36,327 bases of DNA, taken from positions 1-36,327 of the forward strand of contig CAJODU010000010.1 of the NCBI GenBank assembly GCA_905233325.1, written 5' to 3'. A model generated the notes under the pieces. That model saw only the letters and a program-made list of their open reading frames with translations. It had not been told where the DNA came from and ran no database searches. The stretch comes from an uncultured Selenomonadaceae bacterium (GTDB lineage Bacteria; Bacillota; Negativicutes; Selenomonadales; Selenomonadaceae). Position numbers and translations under genes: made by a program. Shown in pieces: positions 32,271 to 36,327 of this stretch. The stretch's first letter is position 1. The number at the start of each line of letters is the position of its first letter.

Positions 32271-33917
32271 ATGAAGGGTAAACCTATTTATGTAATTGGT
32301 CACCGCAATCCTGATACTGATTCTATCTGCTCGGCGATCAGCTATGCAAATTTGAAAAGGGCAATGGGAATAAATGCTGTCGCGGCACGTTGCGGCAAGG
32401 TCAACAACGAAACAAAATACGCACTTGAATATTTTAAGATTGATGAGCCTGTTATGATTCAAGACCTCTATCCGCGTGTCAAAGATGTTGTGCTTGAAGT
32501 CAAGACTGTTGTCAGACAGCATGACACAATAAGACATCTCGGTGAAGTTATGCGTAAAACCGATCTGAAATCCATTCCTGTCGTTGACAGCAAGGGCGGC
32601 CTCGTTGGTATTGTGTCAACCGGCGATCTTGCTAAACGTTATTTCCTTGAGCTTGGTCTTCAGAGTCTCGCTGATATGCGCGTTCGTTATCGTGATATAA
32701 TCCAGGCCACAGAGGCTAAGGCACTGGTCTCCGGCGACGAGAATGAGATCATTGAAGGAAATATCAGAATCCTCACCGGCAGCGTTGCCAAAGCTAAGGA
32801 GATTATTGAACCCGGTGATATTGTTCTCACAGGTGACAGAAGTCTTGACACTCTTAAAAAAGTTCTTGCGCTTGATGTTTCCTGCTTGATTATTACCAAT
32901 GATTGCCGCGTGCCGCCTGAAATTATCGCCGAGGCTAAAGCTCTCAACCGTTTCATTCTCTCCACGCCTTATGACACTTACACTGTTGGACGTTTGATTA
33001 ATCAGTGTGTGCCTATCCGCCGCATTATGCACGACAATCCGATCTGCTTTAAGCCTATGGATCTTTTGAGTGATATCAAGGGCATTATGGACGAGCACAG
33101 ATTTAGAAGTTACCCTGTTGTCGAGAATAATAAACTTGTCGGTATTGTCACTTCTGATGAGATTATGCTGCCGGCACATGAGCGTATAATCCTCGTTGAC
33201 CACAATGAGCGCGGACAGGCCATTGAGGGTATTGAGGACGCTAAAATCGTTGAAATTGTCGATCACCACAGACTTGGCGGTATTCAGACTTCAGAGCCGA
33301 TTTACATTCACCAGGAACCCGTTGGTTGTACTTGCACGATTATTGCCAACATTTATTGGCAGAATGATATTGATATTCCACCTTCGATTGCAGGTCTGCT
33401 CCTCTCCGCCATTCTCTCTGATACAGTCCTCTTTAAGTCTCCAACTTGCACAGAGAAGGATAAGAGAACGGCAGAGCGTCTTGCACAAATTGCCGGTGTC
33501 AATCTGCGTGAATACGGTCTTGCAATGCTCAAGGCCGGTGCAGGTATTGGCGACAAGACACCGCAGGAGATCATCAAAACTGACCTCAAGGAGTTCAAGA
33601 TTGGCGATTATAAGATTGTCGTTTCGCAGATTTCAGTTATGGATCCGCAAGAAGTGCTTGACATTGAGGATAAATTGATTGCAGCAATGCAGGAGAACTG
33701 CGACCGCGAAGGCTATGATATGGATTTAATGATGGTCACTGACATTCTTGAGGAGGCTACTTACCTGCTCTTTACCGGTTCACCCAAAACTTTGATTGGT
33801 GAGGCCTTCAAAAAGGACGCCAGCGGCACCCATGTCTACCTGCCGGGTGTTATGAGTCGCAAAAAGCAGATGATTCCGCCTCTCTCTGAGGCTGTCAAAA
33901 AAATAACTAATCAGTAA
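32271..33917 (+). CDS. Manganese-dependent inorganic pyrophosphatase with CBS-DRTGG-CBS regulatory insert
   Basis: This 548-residue protein is a family II (DHH/DHHA2) pyrophosphatase, which hydrolyses pyrophosphate to phosphate. Metal-site motifs are YVIGHRNPDTDSICSAISY at the N-terminus, LVDHNERGQAIEG, IVEIVDHHRLGG and AILSDTVLFKSPTCT; the DHHA2 part ends in SRKKQMIPPL with basic substrate-binding residues. Between the first and second motif lie a CBS domain (about 70-125), a DRTGG domain (about 130-245) and a second CBS domain (about 250-310), which in characterised relatives bind AMP/ADP and diadenosine polyphosphates to control activity. ATG 32271 is chosen because GGGAGGG lies seven bases upstream and the family start MKGKPIYVIGHRNPD results. 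A strong terminator follows at 33937-33979. Confidence 0.94.
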   Translation: MKGKPIYVIGHRNPDTDSICSAISYANLKRAMGINAVAARCGKVNNETKYALEYFKIDEPVMIQDLYPRVKDVVLEVKTVVRQHDTIRHLGEVMRKTDLKSIPVVDSKGGLVGIVSTGDLAKRYFLELGLQSLADMRVRYRDIIQATEAKALVSGDENEIIEGNIRILTGSVAKAKEIIEPGDIVLTGDRSLDTLKKVLALDVSCLIITNDCRVPPEIIAEAKALNRFILSTPYDTYTVGRLINQCVPIRRIMHDNPICFKPMDLLSDIKGIMDEHRFRSYPVVENNKLVGIVTSDEIMLPAHERIILVDHNERGQAIEGIEDAKIVEIVDHHRLGGIQTSEPIYIHQEPVGCTCTIIANIYWQNDIDIPPSIAGLLLSAILSDTVLFKSPTCTEKDKRTAERLAQIAGVNLREYGLAMLKAGAGIGDKTPQEIIKTDLKEFKIGDYKIVVSQISVMDPQEVLDIEDKLIAAMQENCDREGYDMDLMMVTDILEEATYLLFTGSPKTLIGEAFKKDASGTHVYLPGVMSRKKQMIPPLSEAVKKITNQ

Positions 33918-33936
33918 ATACTCATTGCAATATAAA

Positions 33937-33979
33937 AGGCTTTTCTTCCAAACTTTGGGAAATAAAAGCCTCTTTTTTT
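33937..33979 (+). terminator. Terminator of the pyrophosphatase gene
   Basis: AGGCTTTT (33937-33944) pairs with AAAAGCCT (33964-33971), with TTCC/GGGAA extending the stem inward, followed by TTTTTTT. Confidence 0.88.
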
Positions 33980-33996
33980 GTGTCAAATTTATGTTA

Positions 33997-34038
33997 AATA
34001 AAAAGACAAGACCTCCCAAAATTGAAAGCCCTGCCTTT
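33997..34038 (-). terminator. Minus-strand terminator with 14-pair stem
   Basis: On the minus strand AAGGCAGGGCTTTC (34024-34037) pairs end to end with GGAGGTCTTGTCTT (34003-34016) using five G-U pairs, followed by TTTTTA. On the plus strand those pairs become A-C mismatches, so the terminator belongs to a leftward transcript, either from dedA read-through or the candidate RNA at 33997-34258. Confidence 0.7.
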
Positions 34039-34099
34039 TCGTTTTACTTCAGAAAGCTAAGTTAAAATCCTTTACATCACCTCTCTGCACTTTGTCAAA

Positions 34100-34220
34100 T
34101 TTCTTCGATTGGTGAGATCGACGAAACTTTCAAAAGTCTATATTCTTTTTTACCATGCTCCATCGATTGGTGAGATCAATGGATCCCCACATCTTTTGTC
34201 GACTGGTGGAGCCGCAAAAG
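34100..34220. repeat. Three diverged copies of a hairpin repeat
   Basis: Plus-strand cores TCGATTGGTGAGATC at 34105-34119 and 34163-34177 are identical over 15 bases; the third copy at about 34199-34213 reads TCGACTGGTGGAGCC. Flanks differ but form copy-specific stems. The spacing is irregular (about 58 and 36 bases), unlike CRISPR. Confidence 0.75.
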
Positions 34221-34281
34221 CATTTAATAAAGTGTGGATGTTTTTTTATTTCTTTATGTGCCGAATTGTATCACGTTTTTT

Positions 34282-34345
34282 AAAAAAAATCTTTAGAATA
34301 AGATTAAAATTTGATGAAAAAAATAAAAGATTTTCTAATCTTATT
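34282..34345 (-). terminator. Two short terminators behind dedA
   Basis: On the minus strand AAGATT/AATCTT stems occur at 34327-34342 (followed by TTATTTTTTT) and 34288-34305 (AATCTT/AAGATT followed by eight T). Both are six-pair stems with strong T tails and lie just after the dedA stop. Confidence 0.6.
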
Positions 34346-34366
34346 TTAATAAAACTCTAAAAAATC

Positions 34367-34966
34367 TTATTTGACGCGTTTTTTTCTTCTAATATACCAA
34401 ATAAGAATAATTGCTATACATATCACTACAAAGGCTATACTTGCTTCATGTCCGATTTCCAGAAGGTATTTCCAGCTCTCACCGAGTTTCATTCCGGCGA
34501 ATAAAATCAACATTGTCCAAGGCAGCGAGCCGATGAAGGTATAGAAAAGGAATTGCTTAAAATTGACGTGAGCAAATCCTGCCGGCAGTGAAATAAAAGT
34601 TCTGACAACAGGGAGCATTCTGCTGAAGAAGACAGCTTTTATACCATATTTGTCAAACCAACGCTGTGCCAAGTCAACATGAGATTTTTTAATAAAAAAA
34701 TATTTTCCATACTTGTCTACAAATTCTCTGCCCTTTGAATGTCCGACCATATAAGCAAATATTGATCCCAGCATACCGCCAACCATTCCGGCAACAGTAG
34801 CACCCGTGAAAGTCATACGCTCTGCAAATATCAAGTAACCCGCGAATCCCAATATCAATTCACTGGGAACAGGTATGCAGGCATTCTCCATCGCCATCAG
34901 AATAACGACAGCAAAATAGCCATACTGGTCAATGAATGTCAAAAAAGTTTGTGAAAGTTGCTCCAT
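34367..34966 (-). CDS. DedA-family membrane protein
   Basis: DedA proteins are membrane transporters of the VTT/SNARE-associated fold; some recycle undecaprenyl phosphate or phosphatidylethanolamine across the membrane. The 199-residue product has MENACIPVPSELILGFAGYL near the N-terminus, GSIFAYMVGHSKGREFVDKYG, and the family motif FFSRMLPVVRTFISLPAG, plus a basic C-terminal tail (RRKKRVK). Four to five spans are visible. SD AGGTGATG precedes ATG. The specific substrate cannot be told from sequence. It lies downstream of tRNA-Pro on the same strand, with a hairpin and T-run between. Confidence 0.92.
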   Translation of the reverse strand: MEQLSQTFLTFIDQYGYFAVVILMAMENACIPVPSELILGFAGYLIFAERMTFTGATVAGMVGGMLGSIFAYMVGHSKGREFVDKYGKYFFIKKSHVDLAQRWFDKYGIKAVFFSRMLPVVRTFISLPAGFAHVNFKQFLFYTFIGSLPWTMLILFAGMKLGESWKYLLEIGHEASIAFVVICIAIILIWYIRRKKRVK

Positions 34967-34993
34967 TACATCACCTAAATCACTAAAAAGTTA

Positions 34994-35022
34994 CCTAAAA
35001 AATAAACTCGCCTCAGCGAGTC
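34994..35022 (-). terminator. Hairpin-T-run between tRNA-Pro and dedA
   Basis: On the minus strand ACTCGC-TGAG-GCGAGT (35006-35021) is followed by TTATTTTTT. It can end the tRNA-Pro transcript. It ends only 28 bases before the dedA start codon, so it may also act as an attenuator in the dedA leader. Confidence 0.7.
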
Positions 35023-35030
35023 GGATCAAA

Positions 35031-35059
35031 TTTATATAATTTACATTAATTTCAAACAA
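35031..35059 (-). promoter_or_regulatory. Possible dedA promoter upstream of the hairpin
   Basis: On the minus strand TTGTTT (35054-35059) and TATAAA (35031-35036) are 17 bases apart; the -35 is weak. If used, the hairpin at 35006-35021 would be the first structure of the dedA leader. Confidence 0.35.
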
Positions 35060-35060
35060 A

Positions 35061-35137
35061 TGGTCGGAACGATGAGATTTGAACTCACGACCCCTTCCAC
35101 CCCAAGAAAGTGCGCTACCAAGCTGCGCCACGTCCCG
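35061..35137 (-). tRNA. tRNA-Pro (anticodon GGG)
   Basis: The 77-base minus-strand sequence folds as a full cloverleaf: acceptor CGGGACG/CGTTCCG, D arm GCGC-AGCTTGGTA-GCGC, anticodon arm CTTTC-TTGGGGT-GGAAG with GGG at positions 34-36, T arm GTGAG-TTCAAAT-CTCAT, and an encoded CCA end (35061-35063). The first base C and the anticodon loop match bacterial tRNA-Pro(GGG). Confidence 0.95.
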
Positions 35138-35146
35138 ACAAAAAGT

Positions 35147-35175
35147 AGTATATCACAAATATCGGCAATATGCAA
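35147..35175 (-). promoter_or_regulatory. tRNA-Pro promoter
   Basis: On the minus strand TTGCAT (35170-35175) and TATACT (35147-35152) are 17 bases apart, with TG before the -10. The tRNA 5' end lies nine bases downstream of the -10. Confidence 0.65.
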
Positions 35176-35220
35176 TACATTTTTAAAAATTTTTTAAAAG
35201 AGTTAAACCTTAGCATAATA

Positions 35221-35259
35221 TCCCCACACGGGGCTTGTCGAGCAGGCTTTTTTTTCTTA
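35221..35259 (+). terminator. Hairpins and T-run in the leader of the ABC-transporter lipoprotein
   Basis: CCCC-ACAC-GGGG (35222-35233 area) is followed by GCTTG-TCGAG-CAGGC and a run of eight to nine T. No plus-strand gene lies upstream within reach, so this may be an attenuator or terminator in the leader of the gene at 35295. A weak CATAAT -10 lies at 35214-35219. Confidence 0.5.
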
Positions 35260-35294
35260 TACTGGAAAAAATTCAACAATAGGAGTGATTAGTA

Positions 35295-36327
35295 ATGATC
35301 AAGAAGAGGTTGTTGGCTGCAATTTTAGCTGCCCTTTCGGCGGTAACTTTGAGTGGCTGCGGTTCTGAAGGTCAATCAAGCAGTGAGGATAAAACCTTCA
35401 CCTATGGCACGATTGCCTATGGCGTGGCTATGGAGAATACGGGGACGAATCCTCATGAGAGTTACAGCGGCTGGTCAACCATTCGCTACGGCATTGGCGA
35501 GACTCTCTTCAAGTTTAATGAGAAGATGGAGCTTGAACCCTGGATTGCCAAGGACTTTGAGCAAATTGACGAATACACTGTCAAAATCAACCTCAAGGAC
35601 AATGTAGTCTTTAGTAACGGTAAAAAGGTGGACGGTGCGGCAGTTAAGGCTTGCCTTGAGGATTTAATCACCAAGCACGACCGCGCGCCCAAGGATCTGA
35701 AGATTGATTCTATCACAGCCGACGGTCTCTCGGTGACTATCCACTCAAGTGAAAAAGTTCCTGCCCTGCTCAATTACCTCTCCGATCCTTATGGCTGTAT
35801 TGTTGATGTTGAGAGCGGTGAGGTGGACAGGATTGTCGTGGGGACAGGTCCCTACAAGGCAGTCAAAGTCACTGACACTCAGATTGATCTGGTGAGAAAT
35901 GAGAACTACTGGGGAGAAGTCAAGCCGAAGATGGATAAGATCATCGTCAAGAGCATAACCGACGGCGACACCTTGACAATGGCTATGCAGAATGGCGAAC
36001 TTGACGCCGTTCAAGGTCTGCCCTACTCAAGCCTTCAACTCTTCAAGAATGATAACTACAAGCTAAGTCAAGTTGACACTACAAGGGTATATCAAGCGGC
36101 CTTCAACTTCAAGACACCTGCCCTTCAAGATTTGAATGTCCGCAAGGCTATCTCAATGGCTATCGACAAGGAGAACTTCACGAAGGTGCTATTGAGCGGC
36201 AATGGCAGTCCTGCGGTGGGACCGTTTCCCGGCAATCTCTCCTTTGGTGATAATGCTGTCCATACTGTTGAATATGATCTTGACGGTGCAAAGGCACTTT
36301 TGGAGCAAGCTGGCTGGGCAGATACTG
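35295..36327 (+). CDS. ABC transporter substrate-binding lipoprotein, family 5 (peptide/nickel type), 3' end cut
   Basis: The first 344 residues of an extracytoplasmic solute-binding protein are in view; no stop before the window edge. It has a lipoprotein signal ending in LSGC (Cys22), then the family-5 features: NPHESYSGWSTIRYGIGETLF, LEPWIAKDFEQIDEYTVKINLK, FSNGKKVDGAAVKACLEDL, GTGPYKAVKV, RNENYWG, and LNVRKAISMAIDKENF. Such proteins feed oligopeptides, nickel or similar ligands to an ABC importer; the RxYGIGETLF and VGTGPY pattern is compatible with nickel/peptide members but does not settle the ligand. SD AGGAG lies nine bases before ATG 35295. Confidence 0.92.
   Translation, partial: MIKKRLLAAILAALSAVTLSGCGSEGQSSSEDKTFTYGTIAYGVAMENTGTNPHESYSGWSTIRYGIGETLFKFNEKMELEPWIAKDFEQIDEYTVKINLKDNVVFSNGKKVDGAAVKACLEDLITKHDRAPKDLKIDSITADGLSVTIHSSEKVPALLNYLSDPYGCIVDVESGEVDRIVVGTGPYKAVKVTDTQIDLVRNENYWGEVKPKMDKIIVKSITDGDTLTMAMQNGELDAVQGLPYSSLQLFKNDNYKLSQVDTTRVYQAAFNFKTPALQDLNVRKAISMAIDKENFTKVLLSGNGSPAVGPFPGNLSFGDNAVHTVEYDLDGAKALLEQAGWADT

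Larger units (their letters stand above)
33997..34258 (-). ncRNA. Candidate small RNA with three C-rich-loop hairpins
   Basis: Reading leftward, an extended -10 (TGATACAAT, hexamer at 34265-34270, poor -35) is followed by three hairpins and a terminator, giving about 260 bases. Hairpins: 34193-34220 (CTTTTG/CAAAAG), 34159-34183 (TCCATTGAT/ATCGATGGA), 34100-34126 (TTTC.TCGAT/ATCGA.GAAA). The last two share the loop CTCACCA and the first has CCACC. Stem bases differ between copies while pairing is kept, and the irregular pairs are G-U on this strand. No long frame is present. Transcription is inferred; the plus strand can also fold and has a T-run at 34241-34247. Confidence 0.4.
33918..34366. 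other. 449-base gap between pyrophosphatase and dedA: terminators and hairpin cluster
   Basis: No convincing gene lies here. The gap holds a plus-strand terminator (33937-33979), a minus-strand terminator (33997-34038), three related hairpins (34100-34220) and T-rich terminators behind dedA (34282-34345). A GTG-started plus frame at 34109-34360 is judged spurious. Confidence 0.7.

Noticed and set aside
32616..33269. Minus-strand frame of 217 codons opposite the pyrophosphatase
   Set aside because: Antisense shadow; the plus strand encodes the CBS, DRTGG and DHH motifs.
34100..34220. CRISPR-like array
   Set aside because: Only three copies, irregular spacing, diverged third copy and stems that differ by copy; no cas genes.
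34109..34360. Plus-strand frame of 83 codons in the hairpin region
   Set aside because: GTG start without SD, composition follows the hairpins and poly-A/T terminators, and it reads through structures that look like RNA signals.

Overview
The window reads as chromosomal DNA of a low-GC, anaerobic member of the Firmicutes, most likely a diderm Negativicute (Selenomonadales-like). This is inferred from gene content, not from a marker gene. Firmicute signs are the order mtaB-phoH-ybeY ... glyQ-glyS ... dnaG-rpoD, SD sequences of the AGGAGG/GAGGTG type, and a low-GC, T-rich terminator style. Anaerobic metabolism is suggested by subunits of a 2-oxoacid:ferredoxin oxidoreductase. A periplasmic Agp-type acid phosphatase and several exported proteins with signal peptides fit a cell with a periplasm. 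No prophage, CRISPR array or intact transposase was seen.

Layout. (1) 1-3744, minus: the sbcDC nuclease operon; sbcC runs off the left edge and carries a frameshift. (2) 3945-6640, plus: a membrane-anchored carboxylesterase-fold protein that has lost its catalytic residues, followed by an exported SYLF/YSC84-like protein with a hexapeptide repeat tail. (3) 6924-8645, plus: a MATE transporter fused to a C-terminal RsbW-like ATPase-fold domain. (4) 8727-13432, plus: korD-korA without korB/korC, an exported peptidoglycan amidase, then purC and purM-purN. Between purC and purM lies a structured segment resembling the right end / omega-RNA region of an IS200/IS605 element. (5) 13416-31529, minus: a long block of CYTH protein, hisC, ecfT, rpoD, dnaG, an EAL phosphodiesterase, glyS, glyQ, a small membrane protein, an operon (GTPase, agp-like phosphatase, exported protein, metA, exported protein), ybeY, phoH and mtaB. 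(6) 31691-33917, plus: a small exported protein and a CBS/DRTGG-containing family II pyrophosphatase. (7) 33918-35137: terminators, a cluster of three related hairpins that may be a minus-strand small RNA, dedA and tRNA-Pro(GGG). (8) 35295-end, plus: the start of a peptide/nickel-type ABC transporter lipoprotein.

Most genes are housekeeping: replication start and repair (dnaG, rpoD, sbcCD), translation (glyQS, ybeY, mtaB, tRNA-Pro), purine, histidine and methionine biosynthesis, and envelope proteins. The stretch that in many Firmicutes holds dgkA-cdd-era-recO between ybeY and glyQ is here filled by a HydF-like GTPase domain, a phosphatase, metA and exported proteins.

The items most worth a second look are the three-hairpin RNA candidate at about 33997-34258, the IS200/IS605-like relic at 11691-11769 that abuts the purM ribosome binding site, the catalytically dead membrane esterase, the MATE-ATPase fusion, the stand-alone HydF-like GTPase and the korAD fragment of a four-subunit enzyme. 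All calls come from reading the sequence; no database search was run.
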